Positions 29,462 to 37,968 are shown, numbered from the stretch's first letter. The stretch is 41,581 bases of DNA from a virus (IMGVR_UViG_3300032284_002141:1-41581), one strand, 5' to 3'. A program made the numbers and translations. Notes: a model not told the origin generated them from the letters alone.

Positions 29462-30028
29462 ATGAAAGCATTCCAGACTTACATTGCTGAACTTAATACG
29501 AACTATAGTTTTCGTGTTAAGATCGTTGGCATGGAACCAAAAGGGGAAGTGCTTGATAGAATCAAGCATGCGCTAGATACTTACCAACTGGAAAGCATCA
29601 GCACACCTAAACGACTACCAATTAAAGAACACAGAGAATTTCCTCAATGGGGACCTTGCGAGTGTTATCTAATGGAAGTAACTGTAAAGTATCCAACAAC
29701 CACTGCTCAACTAATACAAACCATCAGCACACGTGGTCAAATTGATCCCAAGTGCATCTGTGTTTACACAGAAGAACATGCTTCTCAAGAAGATGCAGTG
29801 CAGGAACGTATTGACAATCAGGGTGCTGTGCTAACAGAACCTGACTACAAAACTGAACCACAGGGCGATATTGCAGGCCAAGGTCGTGTCACAAGCCTAA
29901 TGAAAGAACTGTCATCTCGTACATATGAGTTTGCAGCCAAGAGCGAAGCAGACAAAAAGACCACAAATGAGATTCCACAAAACACAAAGAGTGTGTTAAA
30001 ACATAACACCACCGCAAGAGGAAAATGA
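29462..30028 (+). CDS. putative virion structural protein (188 aa)
   Basis: MKAFQTYIAELNTNYSFRVK opens a compact alpha/beta domain: VLDRIKHALDTYQLESISTP, then P-I-K-E-H-R-E-F-P-Q-W-G-P-C-E-C and the strand YLMEVTVKYPTTTAQLIQTI, later ICVYTEEHASQ. This is the common marine T4-like structural type with P-I-Q-E-x-x-x-[DE]-F-P and YPTTTA motifs, whose exact position in the virion I do not know. The C-terminal ~60 residues are polar and Lys/Thr rich. It ends in TGATAATG with a ribosome-binding AAGAGGA, leading into the mini-ORF. It may work with gp16 and the 1059-aa protein, which share its transcription unit. Confidence 0.65.
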   Translation: MKAFQTYIAELNTNYSFRVKIVGMEPKGEVLDRIKHALDTYQLESISTPKRLPIKEHREFPQWGPCECYLMEVTVKYPTTTAQLIQTISTRGQIDPKCICVYTEEHASQEDAVQERIDNQGAVLTEPDYKTEPQGDIAGQGRVTSLMKELSSRTYEFAAKSEADKKTTNEIPQNTKSVLKHNTTARGK

Positions 30029-30030
30029 TA

Positions 30031-30102
30031 ATGTCTAAGCCTCATCCAATACCTCAGAATAGAGAAGACAAACGCCCACCCATAAAGGAAGAAACTAAAT
30101 GA
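30031..30102 (+). CDS. possible 23-aa mini-ORF
   Basis: ATG at 30031 has AAGAGGA (30016-30022) upstream and the ORF ends TGA in an ATGA overlap with the next gene. The peptide is Pro/Lys/Glu rich (MSKPHPIPQNREDKR...). It may be a real small protein or a coupling leader whose translation carries ribosomes to the big gene, whose AAAGGAAG site lies inside it. Confidence 0.4.
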   Translation: MSKPHPIPQNREDKRPPIKEETK

Positions 30103-33100
30103 GCAACGATAACATATACAACATCCTGGGACGTTTAGACGCCCTTACTGCTAAACAGGAACCTGCTGCTGTAGAGAAAAAATCTATTAATGAAAGTGTA
30201 GAGGCTCGTGGTAGCGTTCTAGAAGGCGTTTCTCGAGTTGAAGCACGTCTTGCACGAATGTTTGAACAAGGCATGGACGAAGGCGTTCCATCTGCTGACA
30301 TGCAGATTGATCCACGATCTACAGCCAAATACGCTGAAGAAATTGTTGACAAACTGAATAGCTCTTTTGGAACAACGTCGACATATGGTTTCAGCACAAA
30401 ATATAACCAAGACGGATCAGTAACTATAGTTCAAAGCCACCCAGGCACCATGGATCCACAACATGCCGACATGAAAGGCGTAGTAAGTCCGCAGAATGTC
30501 AGCAAATTGATTGATCCATACTATAACATGTTTAGACAAAAAAGTTGGAGATTTGATCAACCAGCTGGTGGTCAGTTTACTATTGCAGTTCCTGTACAAC
30601 AAGACATGGCGGAAGCCGCTGCTCCTATTGATTTTGACAAAGTGCTAGAGGCTATTGCTGCATTGTATGGTGATGACATGTGGGAAAACGATGCCATGCA
30701 AGACCTAGCACATGATCTTGAACAAGCCGGTCCAACTGACCAAGAATTAGATTTTATCATTGCCAAAGGTCGGCTACCAAAGCGTTTGAAGAACACACAA
30801 TTTTCAGCCGGCGACAGTGTTCAATTTAGAGAAGAAAGTGATTGGTCAAACCTGGGTGCTGAATATCGTAGCACCAAGCCTGGCACCAAAGAGCCAACAC
30901 ACACTGGTGAAAAAGAATACTTCAAAGGTGGCGTCAAGCATACCAAAGACTACAACAGAGAAGTTAGCCACACAGCAGCCACAGGCGAAAAGCGTGGCCG
31001 TGGTCGTCCTAAGAAGTCACAGTTTGAAGAAGGACAACAAGTCAACGAACTAAGTCCTGAGTTGATGCAACGAGCCGCAGGAAAAGCAGGCGCCATGGTT
31101 AACAAGAGTTACCAAGATCGCAATTATAATGCCACAACTGATTATGCAAATCAACAAGATAGAATACAGCATGGCATGGATAAGAGAGCAGGCAAGAGTT
31201 CTACGTTTACTAGAAGTAACGATTACCTAAAAAATGAACCAGGTGCCAATACAGCCAAAGGATCTCGTATGCCTGTTGGCATGGAAGAAGAACAAGTTGA
31301 TGAGATTAGTGACCAATTAGCATATAACGTTAATCAGGCTAGAGCAGGTCAGCATTTTGCTGCCCAAGACAAGGCTGCCGGGGCAAAACAAGCATATGAC
31401 CGTGATGGTGGAATGAAAAATGCACAGTTTGCAAACGATACTGCACAAACCGCACGTGATGCAAGATCAAAATTATCACAAAATACTGCTTTACAAAAGT
31501 CTAGAGGACAACGTCTTGGTAAACAAGTTTATGAACCTGCTACAAATCAATCTCGTTCAAGTCCGCAGTCCATGGGAACAGCAGACGGTGGCTTAACAAG
31601 AATGAAAGCTCCAGCGCAACAAATGAATCATAATTATGAAGAAAGCATTGAAGGCCGCCTAAAAGAAAGCATCAACTTTGCTGAGATGATGAAAGAACAA
31701 CATCAAACCATAGATGAATACCTGATGGAACTACAGGCTGACATTGCAGAATTTAAAAAGTCTGGTCACATGTCAGACAAACTACGTGACAGCATGGAAA
31801 TGCACAAGTTCAGCAAAAAGCAAGTAACTGACGAAGTCAAAGGTCCAAGTTTTGCACCGCAATTCCCAGCAACACCAGCACCTGCAAAGCCGCCAGGCAT
31901 GATGCAACGTGCAGGCAGTGCCATTGCAGGTGGTGTCAAAGCCGCAGCCGGTGCTGTCAATCGTGCAGTTGGACACGGCTCAGATGCTGACATGTTAAAC
32001 GATCTAAAGCGTAAAACCATGGACGAAGAACTCAACGAGCTGGCACGTCTAGCTGGTCTAAGCGAAAGTCTTACAAAAAAACAAAAAGATAATATTGACA
32101 AGAACAAGAACGGCAAGATAGACAGTGATGACTTCAAACGTCTACGTGACAAAGTGTCAGAAGCCACAGTTGACGAAGATTATTTGAAAGACAAAAAGGC
32201 CGACAAAGACTACGACGGCGACGGCGAAGTTGAAACAGGCTCAGAAGAACATGCTGGCTCAGTGGACAAGGCTATTAAAAAATCACAGGCTGAAAAAGAT
32301 TCTGTTAAAGAAGCTAAGAAGCCTGATGCCAATAAAAATGGCATCCCCGACTATGCTGAAGACGGCAAAGGCAAAAACGATCTAAAGAAAAAGAAAGTTG
32401 ACGAGTGCGGACCAGAAATGAGCCCATTCAGCTCCGTGGGCCACGAAGAAGAAACTGGTATGAGCATCAACTCAAGCATGGATACCAAGACTGGTCGTCG
32501 AACACTCAGCGTAACTGCTGATGGTGAAGCTGCCGAACAACTAGCACAGATGTTAAAAATGGCTGGACTAGGTGGCGGACACCAACACAGCCATGAAGAG
32601 CCGGAAGCAGTGATCATTCAAGCAGAACCGGAAGAACAAGTAGAAGAAGAGCGTGAAGGTCAATACGCCAACACACCGGATGAAGAAGTCGAAAACATTG
32701 ACACTATCATGCACCAAGGCAATGACTTGAATCGTGAAAAAGAACAATACAGCACAGACCGTGGCAGAGACAATCCAATGGCCATGCACCGTGAAGGTAT
32801 TGAAATGCCTCGTTCACTGAGCCGGATGCTGGAAGCAATCAAGATGGTTGAAGATGGCAAATGCAATCATTCTGCCAAGGGCAAAAAGTGTCCAGTACAC
32901 GGCATGGACGAATGTTCAGGCATGTATGAAACATCTACTATTAATGGTAAGGTACAAGATCCTAAAAGTCTACGTTGGAAACAAACCAGCATGAGCTATG
33001 AAGAAGCTGTGAAAAAATACGGCAAAGATAAAGTTAGAAAAGATAGCAAAGATCGTGCAGGTGATGAAATAGTTAAAGTACATGTTCCATTAGGTGAAGG

Positions 33101-33278
33101 CAAACCGAGCGCTGGCATGACCAAGGGTGAAAAATCTGCTGTAGTTAAGAAGGCTAAAGCAGGTGGAGACATCGGTAAGCCGGGTAAGAGTTTTGACAAA
33201 GTAGCCAAGGCTGCAGGTGGTGGTGAGAAAGGCAAGAAGATTGCCGCTGCTGCTATGTGGAAAAACGCGGCCAAGTAA
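30099..33278 (+). CDS. 1059-aa virion-associated protein with AT-hook and calcium-binding-like loops
   Basis: A very polar modular protein without recognisable enzyme. An AT-hook-like motif (KRGRGRPKKS) is near residues 297-307. Two related modules near 310-460 begin E-x-Q-x-V-[ND]-E-[LI]-S. A helical part near 520-570 is followed by LARLAGLSESL. Three EF-hand-like loops follow: D667-K-N-K-N-G-K-I-D-S-D-D, DYDGDGEVE near 704-712, and D743-A-N-K-N-G-I-P-D. Acidic low-complexity stretches come next, then a CNH..GKKCPVHGMDEC segment near 920-935 that could bind metal. The C-terminus (GMTKGEKSAVVKKAKAGGDI...KIAAAAMWKN) is a basic helical module seen in other marine phage structural proteins. Inference: an internal head or core protein contacting DNA. 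It shares a transcription unit with the 188-aa protein. Confidence 0.7.
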   Translation: MSNDNIYNILGRLDALTAKQEPAAVEKKSINESVEARGSVLEGVSRVEARLARMFEQGMDEGVPSADMQIDPRSTAKYAEEIVDKLNSSFGTTSTYGFSTKYNQDGSVTIVQSHPGTMDPQHADMKGVVSPQNVSKLIDPYYNMFRQKSWRFDQPAGGQFTIAVPVQQDMAEAAAPIDFDKVLEAIAALYGDDMWENDAMQDLAHDLEQAGPTDQELDFIIAKGRLPKRLKNTQFSAGDSVQFREESDWSNLGAEYRSTKPGTKEPTHTGEKEYFKGGVKHTKDYNREVSHTAATGEKRGRGRPKKSQFEEGQQVNELSPELMQRAAGKAGAMVNKSYQDRNYNATTDYANQQDRIQHGMDKRAGKSSTFTRSNDYLKNEPGANTAKGSRMPVGMEEEQVDEISDQLAYNVNQARAGQHFAAQDKAAGAKQAYDRDGGMKNAQFANDTAQTARDARSKLSQNTALQKSRGQRLGKQVYEPATNQSRSSPQSMGTADGGLTRMKAPAQQMNHNYEESIEGRLKESINFAEMMKEQHQTIDEYLMELQADIAEFKKSGHMSDKLRDSMEMHKFSKKQVTDEVKGPSFAPQFPATPAPAKPPGMMQRAGSAIAGGVKAAAGAVNRAVGHGSDADMLNDLKRKTMDEELNELARLAGLSESLTKKQKDNIDKNKNGKIDSDDFKRLRDKVSEATVDEDYLKDKKADKDYDGDGEVETGSEEHAGSVDKAIKKSQAEKDSVKEAKKPDANKNGIPDYAEDGKGKNDLKKKKVDECGPEMSPFSSVGHEEETGMSINSSMDTKTGRRTLSVTADGEAAEQLAQMLKMAGLGGGHQHSHEEPEAVIIQAEPEEQVEEEREGQYANTPDEEVENIDTIMHQGNDLNREKEQYSTDRGRDNPMAMHREGIEMPRSLSRMLEAIKMVEDGKCNHSAKGKKCPVHGMDECSGMYETSTINGKVQDPKSLRWKQTSMSYEEAVKKYGKDKVRKDSKDRAGDEIVKVHVPLGEGKPSAGMTKGEKSAVVKKAKAGGDIGKPGKSFDKVAKAAGGGEKGKKIAAAAMWKNAAK

Positions 33279-33311
33279 GTAATTTCATTAACCAAACAAA
33301 GGAGATTTTCA

Positions 33312-34127
33312 ATGAAAAAGTTTTTAGCATTAGTATTAACCTGTGTTGCTTTGTCGGCACAGGCCTGGACTCAACGTCCTCCGCAGGATCCGCAAACTTG
33401 TCGTGTGCATGCACCATACGGCTTTCCACAAACCGCAGGTGTGCAACCTATTTGCCGTCAGGCATATTTGGTTGGTTATGATGCTGCCGCCAAACTACCA
33501 AGGTATGTAACTTATGAACTATTACCTCAAAATGCTCTTGGCTGCGTTGCTCGCACTAATGCTTTTGCAGCTGATCAATCGGTGCCAGGAGGCGCTACTC
33601 CCGACGACTACGCCGCAACTGGCTACGACAAAGGGCACATGAGTCCTGATGGCGACCTGTCATGGGATCCACAGGTAGAGTACGAATCATTCCTGATGAC
33701 CAACATGAGCCCACAAGCTGGATCACTCAATCGCGGTATATGGAAATTGCTTGAAACTTCAGTTCGCGGATGGGCAGTTCAACGCAACCAAAGCTATACA
33801 GTTTATGTTGGCGGAATATACAATGCACAAGATCCCAAAATTGGTAAAGGTGTTGTAGTTCCACACGGCTTCTACAAAATTGTGATCAACAATCAAACCA
33901 ACGAAGCAGCTGGATGGGCATTCCCCCATGTCAAACCATATCCTAATTTGGGCAATGACCTGACCAAATTCCGACTGCCTATTGCACAGATCATGACTGC
34001 AGGCGGTGTTACATTTGCCTTCCCAGCTGGAATGAAAGAACTTGCACCTGGACAAGAATGGCCTGTGGACTTTGGTGCATTGACCAATGCCAAACGCAAA
34101 AAGTGCGGCGCCAACGCCACTGAATAA
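33312..34127 (+). CDS. secreted DNA/RNA non-specific endonuclease
   Basis: Residues 1-18 are a classic Sec signal peptide: MKK, a hydrophobic stretch and A-Q-A before Trp. The mature protein has the ββα-metal nuclease signature D106-K-G-H109-M-S-P (usual DRGH) and Asn140 (SLNRGIW) as the metal ligand, then a strand ...TVYVGGIY and VVVPHGFYKIVIN as in NucA/Serratia-type enzymes. Length (271 aa) is normal for the family. It should cut single- and double-stranded DNA and RNA with a divalent metal, in the periplasm or outside. It has a strong AAGGAGA site about 8 bases upstream. A TAATG overlap couples it to the next ORF. In a phage this might degrade incoming rival DNA in the periplasm or extracellular DNA; both are inferences. 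Confidence 0.88.
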   Translation: MKKFLALVLTCVALSAQAWTQRPPQDPQTCRVHAPYGFPQTAGVQPICRQAYLVGYDAAAKLPRYVTYELLPQNALGCVARTNAFAADQSVPGGATPDDYAATGYDKGHMSPDGDLSWDPQVEYESFLMTNMSPQAGSLNRGIWKLLETSVRGWAVQRNQSYTVYVGGIYNAQDPKIGKGVVVPHGFYKIVINNQTNEAAGWAFPHVKPYPNLGNDLTKFRLPIAQIMTAGGVTFAFPAGMKELAPGQEWPVDFGALTNAKRKKCGANATE

Positions 34128-34372
34128 TGCAACAATATCGTTTTACCAGCACAGCTAATTCAGACAGTGCAATACCTGATGCTGTGTTGGACTCAAACGA
34201 TCCTGCTTTTGCAATCGCCAATGGTGTGGTTCCTAGAACCAACTTCATGGAACTGCCTGCTTGGCAAAAAGACAATCCCGCAAATGAAAAAGCCCGGATA
34301 ATGCGCGAACAAGGCATCAAACCGGGCACACCTGCATGGTTTGCACTCTGGGGCTCAGGCGGAGCCCGTTAA
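34127..34372 (+). CDS. small hypothetical protein coupled to the nuclease
   Basis: 81 residues starting within the stop codon of the secreted nuclease (TAATG). Polar, with a short conserved-looking end: NEKARIMREQGIKPGTPAWF-type helix-turn followed by ALWGSGGAR. No signal peptide, no membrane segment. Coupling suggests it could act with, or protect the cytoplasm from, the nuclease, but nothing in the sequence shows an inhibitor. A short conserved structural protein is equally possible. It converges on the HNH gene with a 4-base overlap, and two short hairpins lie at this junction. Confidence 0.5.
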   Translation: MQQYRFTSTANSDSAIPDAVLDSNDPAFAIANGVVPRTNFMELPAWQKDNPANEKARIMREQGIKPGTPAWFALWGSGGAR

Positions 34373-34385
34373 CCTTCGTAAGGTT
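34351..34385. repeat. two adjacent short inverted repeats at a convergent junction
   Basis: GGGCTC-AGGCG-GAGCCC (34351-34367) and AACCTT-CGT-AAGGTT (34371-34385) lie where the 81-aa gene and the HNH gene converge. They are hairpin-capable on both strands, but neither is followed by a clear T-run, so terminator function is uncertain. Confidence 0.5.
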
Positions 34386-34899
34386 CTAGTCCCAAGTACC
34401 CATACCAGCTGGGGTGTTCAATACGCACAGGACGACTTTTCCACTTGTTGACCAAGGCCCAGTACTCGGGGCGATATGGTTCTACTTTTGGCTTCATGTG
34501 TGTCTTGTCACCTTTTTTGTGGTTACAGGTCTTACATGCAGTCACAGCATTTTCCCAATTGGTGCGACCACCCATGGCACGTGGTATCACGTGATCAATA
34601 GTTAGATCATGATAGTCAAAGGTGTCGTCACAGTAGGCACAGGTATACAGGTCACGCAGATACATGTTTTGACGGCTGAACTTGACCTTCTTCTTGTTGT
34701 TGAAGTAGTGATTGGTCACTGCCACAGCTGGATAGTGTATGGTCAAGCTGGCACTACGAGCAACGTGTTGATCGTAGCTTTCCAGGATAGTGATTCTATC
34801 CAAGAAGTGCAGTTTTAGTGCGTGTTGCCAGTTTACTATACTGAGTGGAAGTATACTAATAGGCGTGTAATCTTTATTGAGTAACAGGCAATTTGACAT
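34369..34899 (-). CDS. HNH endonuclease next to terminase
   Basis: 176 residues. The core is C-A-Y-C (near 87-90), LTIDHVIPRAMGGRTNWENA with the catalytic D-H and the conserved N, and C-K-T-C-N-H-K-K-G-D as the second zinc knuckle: a complete HNH module. The N-terminal part (LLLNKDYTPISILPLSIVNW, ALKLHFLDRITILESYD) is the usual extension of the 'LVLN..Y.P' HNH family found in bacteria and phages. It probably nicks or cuts DNA. It lies divergently from the terminase large-subunit gene, sharing a palindromic promoter region. HNH proteins beside terminases assist packaging cleavage in several phages, but a free-standing homing nuclease is another reading. Confidence 0.88.
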   Translation of the reverse strand: MSNCLLLNKDYTPISILPLSIVNWQHALKLHFLDRITILESYDQHVARSASLTIHYPAVAVTNHYFNNKKKVKFSRQNMYLRDLYTCAYCDDTFDYHDLTIDHVIPRAMGGRTNWENAVTACKTCNHKKGDKTHMKPKVEPYRPEYWALVNKWKSRPVRIEHPSWYGYLGLEPYEG

Positions 34900-34923
34900 T
34901 TTTGAGTAGCGGACAATTTATGT

Positions 34924-34929
34924 TAAATA
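34924..34929 (+). promoter_or_regulatory. late-type promoter motif TAAATA for gp17
   Basis: Left half of the 12-base palindrome TAAATATATTTA (34924-34935). It ends 7 bases before the gp17 ATG. Confidence 0.55.
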
Positions 34930-34937
34930 TATTTATA
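34930..34937 (-). promoter_or_regulatory. perfect T4 late octamer TATAAATA (minus strand)
   Basis: The minus strand reads TATAAATA exactly, 30 bases upstream of the HNH start (34899). With the plus-strand motif it forms a divergent pair sharing a palindrome. Confidence 0.6.
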
Positions 34938-36508
34938 TGGCATCACAACTTGAAACAGTATTAGTTAAGCCGGCTTACAAGGCCACCAATTGGACCGAAC
35001 AACAGATCCGGGAATTCATGCTGTGTGCTGATCCTGAAACCGGTCCACAATACTTCTTGGACAATTACTTTTACATACAACATCCCACACGCGGTAAAAT
35101 GTTGTATCACCCATTCGAATATCAGCGCCGTCTAATAGACACCTATCACAACTATCGATTCAGCGTCAGTTTGATGCCACGTCAAACAGGTAAAACTACC
35201 AGTGCCGCTGGTTACCTGTTATGGTATGCCATGTTCAAACCCGATTCCACAATCTTAATTGCTGCTCACAAGTATACAGGAGCACAGGAAATAATGCAAC
35301 GAATTCGGTATGCCTATGAGTTGTGTCCGGACCACATTCGTGCTGGTTGCACCAGTTACAACAAGGGTTCGATAGAATTTGAAAATGGAAGCCGCATTGT
35401 GAGCCAAACCACAACAGAAACAACTGGACGAGGTATGAGTATTACCTTGCTGTACTGTGACGAGTTTGCGTTTGTGAGACCAACCATTGCCAAAGAGTTT
35501 TGGACCAGTATATCACCCACACTCAGCACTGGTGGTAAGGCCATTATTACAAGTACACCCAATTCAGACGAAGACCAGTTTGCCCTAATCTGGAAGCAGG
35601 CCAACAAGCGAGTTGACGAGTTTGGTAATGAAACTGAACTGGGCGTAAACGGATTCAAAGGTTTCCAAGCACACTGGAACGAACATCCGGATCGTGACGA
35701 TCAATGGATGAAAGAAGAAGTGGGACGCATTGGCGAAGAACGTTTCCGTCGTGAACACGGTTGCGAATTCTTGATCTATGATGAGACCTTGATCAACAGC
35801 ATTACCCTGGTGGAACTGGCCGGCATTGAACCAGTACTCAAGCAAGGGCAGGTGCGTTGGTACGCCAAGCCACAAAAAGGCTTTACTTACGTGGTAGGCC
35901 TAGACCCCAGTATCGGTACAGGCGGAGACCCCAGTGCCATACAGATCATCGAAGTGCCGTCTTTGAAACAGATAGGCGAATGGCAACACAACAAAACACC
36001 CATTGAACGTCAAATTACCATCCTGCAAGAAATCACACAGTATCTATATGAATGCACAGGCAACATCAACGACATATATTACAGTGTTGAAAACAACACC
36101 ATTGGCGAAGCATCCTTGGTAGCTATCAATGCTGTAGGCGAAGAAAACATCAAGGGCATATTCTTAAGCGAGCCTAGTCGTGCTGGTGCTTCGAAGATGT
36201 ACCGCAAAGGATTCAACACCAGCAACAAGAGCAAGCTGGCAGCCTGTGCCAAGCTCAAGAGCTTGATTGAAACTCGCAGACTACACCTGGCCAGCAAGAA
36301 CTTGATCTCAGAGCTGAAGACCTTTGTCGCACACGGTGTAGGCTATGCTGCCAAGCTAGGTGAAACTGATGACCTGGTCATGTCCTTGTTGTTGACAGTA
36401 CGCATGATACAGTTGTTGCAAAACTTTGATGCCAAACTAGATGAAACCATGCGTGATGTGGCCGAAGAGTACCTGGAACCTTTGCCCTTTGTTATGATGA
36501 TGAGCTAA
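34937..36508 (+). CDS. gp17: terminase large subunit (gp17-like)
   Basis: 523 residues. Walker A M80-P-R-Q-T-G-K-T-T; Walker B ITLLYCDEFAFV near 167-178; a coupling motif with S-T-P-N near 200; and the RNase H-like nuclease domain opening with YVVGLDPSIGTGGDPSAIQI near 317-337 and closing with the acidic LGETDDLVMSLLL near 472-485. The Y-I-Q-H-P-x-x-G and YQRRLIDTYHNYRFS stretches are typical of T4-type gp17. It is the motor that pumps DNA into the head and the nuclease that cuts it, working with gp16. It is somewhat shorter than T4 gp17 (610 aa). There is no strong Shine-Dalgarno, and the late motif lies just 7 bases upstream. It is followed by a stop-overlapping TAAATA for the next gene. 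Confidence 0.95.
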   Translation: MASQLETVLVKPAYKATNWTEQQIREFMLCADPETGPQYFLDNYFYIQHPTRGKMLYHPFEYQRRLIDTYHNYRFSVSLMPRQTGKTTSAAGYLLWYAMFKPDSTILIAAHKYTGAQEIMQRIRYAYELCPDHIRAGCTSYNKGSIEFENGSRIVSQTTTETTGRGMSITLLYCDEFAFVRPTIAKEFWTSISPTLSTGGKAIITSTPNSDEDQFALIWKQANKRVDEFGNETELGVNGFKGFQAHWNEHPDRDDQWMKEEVGRIGEERFRREHGCEFLIYDETLINSITLVELAGIEPVLKQGQVRWYAKPQKGFTYVVGLDPSIGTGGDPSAIQIIEVPSLKQIGEWQHNKTPIERQITILQEITQYLYECTGNINDIYYSVENNTIGEASLVAINAVGEENIKGIFLSEPSRAGASKMYRKGFNTSNKSKLAACAKLKSLIETRRLHLASKNLISELKTFVAHGVGYAAKLGETDDLVMSLLLTVRMIQLLQNFDAKLDETMRDVAEEYLEPLPFVMMMS

Positions 36509-36511
36509 ATA
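36506..36511 (+). promoter_or_regulatory. late-type promoter motif overlapping the gp17 stop
   Basis: AGCTAAATACAC: the stop TAA of gp17 (36506-36508) starts TAAATA. It is 23 bases before the next ATG. Confidence 0.6.
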
Positions 36512-36534
36512 CACTATAATTACGGGACTCAGAC

Positions 36535-37968
36535 ATGCGTGAAATAGAAAAAATTGCAGAAAACCTATTTGATAAAATTCGAAGCAGGTTTGAAGACATC
36601 AGCCTAGGGGATGAAAAAGGACAGTCTACCACTGTGCCCGAAAAGGCTCGATTCTTCAACTTTGACTACATCAGCAAAGATGGTGAAAATTTTGGCAACG
36701 TGACCTTGAGTCTAATAGGCAACACCAGTCTCAAAATATACTATGGTCAGAACATCACACAAGAATTGGAACATGGACAACAAGACGAATGGTTTGCTTT
36801 CTTGCGTGGACTCAGAGAGTTTGCACGTAGAAACATGCTGACCTTTGACACTAGAGATATCACCAGACGCAATCTAGACATCAGCGCAATCAAACAACAG
36901 AGCAAAGCAAATTCCACATTTGACACTGACGAAGTGGAAGTGTCAGAAAGTGTTGAACGTGTGATCAACGAAAGCATGTACGGAAGCCGCATCAACAGCT
37001 ACGAGGATCGTGGCCCTGTTACCATACGTGTCAAACACACGGACTTTATTGATCCAGAAAAGCGTGGATCCCGTGCTAGAAAGATTGAAAGCATTTATCT
37101 CGAAACACATCGCGGTGAACGTTTCCTATTGGACCATAACAATCTACACTATGCTCGAGCACAGGCTCGCCACATCAGCGAAGGTGGAGTATTGCATGAC
37201 GAGCGTGGGCAACACATCAGTGAGCTCATGAAAGAAATGGCTGCAATGAAACACTTTGTTGCAGGTGCTCGCCGTCGACAGTTTGAAGATCGTGAAACAC
37301 AAGAAATGGTACACAGTGCCTTAAAGCACTACGATCAAGACACCCGCCTGTTGAGACAGATGCGTGGAGCTCGCGGCTACAGATCTTACTTTGAATCATG
37401 GGTACCCGAGGCACCGGTAGAAGATGATATCAACGTGGATGCACTGCGTGAACGTTTTGTTAAAAAGATCTACGATGATCGTTTCAACGAAGCACTACCA
37501 TATGTGTACCGTGCCCATCAGAAAGAACAATCAGCAATGGAAACTGCCATGGCCGAAGAATTTGCGGCCTGGGCCGACACCATCGACGAAGACGCAGGAC
37601 ACCCAGATTCTGAGCAAGAGCAAGAAGACCTGGCCAGGTTGATGAGCACACCTTATGCAGTGGGCATGGATGGCATGGATGCACAATCGGCTTTTGGCGT
37701 CATAATTGGCGACGAATCCCTGACACATGAATTCAGAAATCTAGCGCACGAACAAGGTGAAGATGCAGATGCACGACCCATAGTGCTGGCATGGTTACAA
37801 GAGCATGATCCAGAATTGGCTGCCACATTTGCCACCTCCATGCAGACTCCACAAACTCCAGAACAACCACCAGTGCCAAATCAAACTCATGGGGCCACGA
37901 CCATGGACGAACCAGTTGTTACCGAAGACAGTCTAAGTCTAATTAGGGTATTGGCCGGTCTGCGTTAA
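36535..37968 (+). CDS. conserved phage hypothetical, probable structural protein (477 aa)
   Basis: N-terminal half: ..FFNFDYISKDGENFGNVTLS, SLKIYYGQNIT...W..FLR LREFARRNMLTF and ITRRNL. Around residues 140-240 is the most conserved-looking part: ESMYGSRINSYEDRGPVTIR, VKHTDFIDPEKRGSRARKIE, SIYLETHRGERFLL and LHYARAQARHISEGG. The C-terminal half is acidic and helical, ending in a short helix SLSLIRVLAGLR. I know close relatives only as unannotated or structural proteins of marine phages. The repeated R-x-R-K-I-E-S-I-Y and GERF stretches may be a beta-sandwich; no catalytic motif is seen. It follows gp17 by 26 bases with its own late-type motif and precedes the glycosyltransferase-like pair by 3 bases, so these may be co-transcribed. 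Confidence 0.65.
   Translation: MREIEKIAENLFDKIRSRFEDISLGDEKGQSTTVPEKARFFNFDYISKDGENFGNVTLSLIGNTSLKIYYGQNITQELEHGQQDEWFAFLRGLREFARRNMLTFDTRDITRRNLDISAIKQQSKANSTFDTDEVEVSESVERVINESMYGSRINSYEDRGPVTIRVKHTDFIDPEKRGSRARKIESIYLETHRGERFLLDHNNLHYARAQARHISEGGVLHDERGQHISELMKEMAAMKHFVAGARRRQFEDRETQEMVHSALKHYDQDTRLLRQMRGARGYRSYFESWVPEAPVEDDINVDALRERFVKKIYDDRFNEALPYVYRAHQKEQSAMETAMAEEFAAWADTIDEDAGHPDSEQEQEDLARLMSTPYAVGMDGMDAQSAFGVIIGDESLTHEFRNLAHEQGEDADARPIVLAWLQEHDPELAATFATSMQTPQTPEQPPVPNQTHGATTMDEPVVTEDSLSLIRVLAGLR

Noticed and set aside
31766-32167. Long minus-strand open frames inside the 1059-aa gene as genes
   Set aside because: They are antisense to a coding sequence with clear motifs (EF-hand-like loops, AT-hook), with no start signals or homologous features.
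34893-34924. TTGACA on the plus strand before the terminase gene as a sigma-70 promoter
   Set aside because: No acceptable -10 hexamer lies 16-18 bases downstream, and the hexamer is simply the reverse complement of the first codons of the HNH gene.
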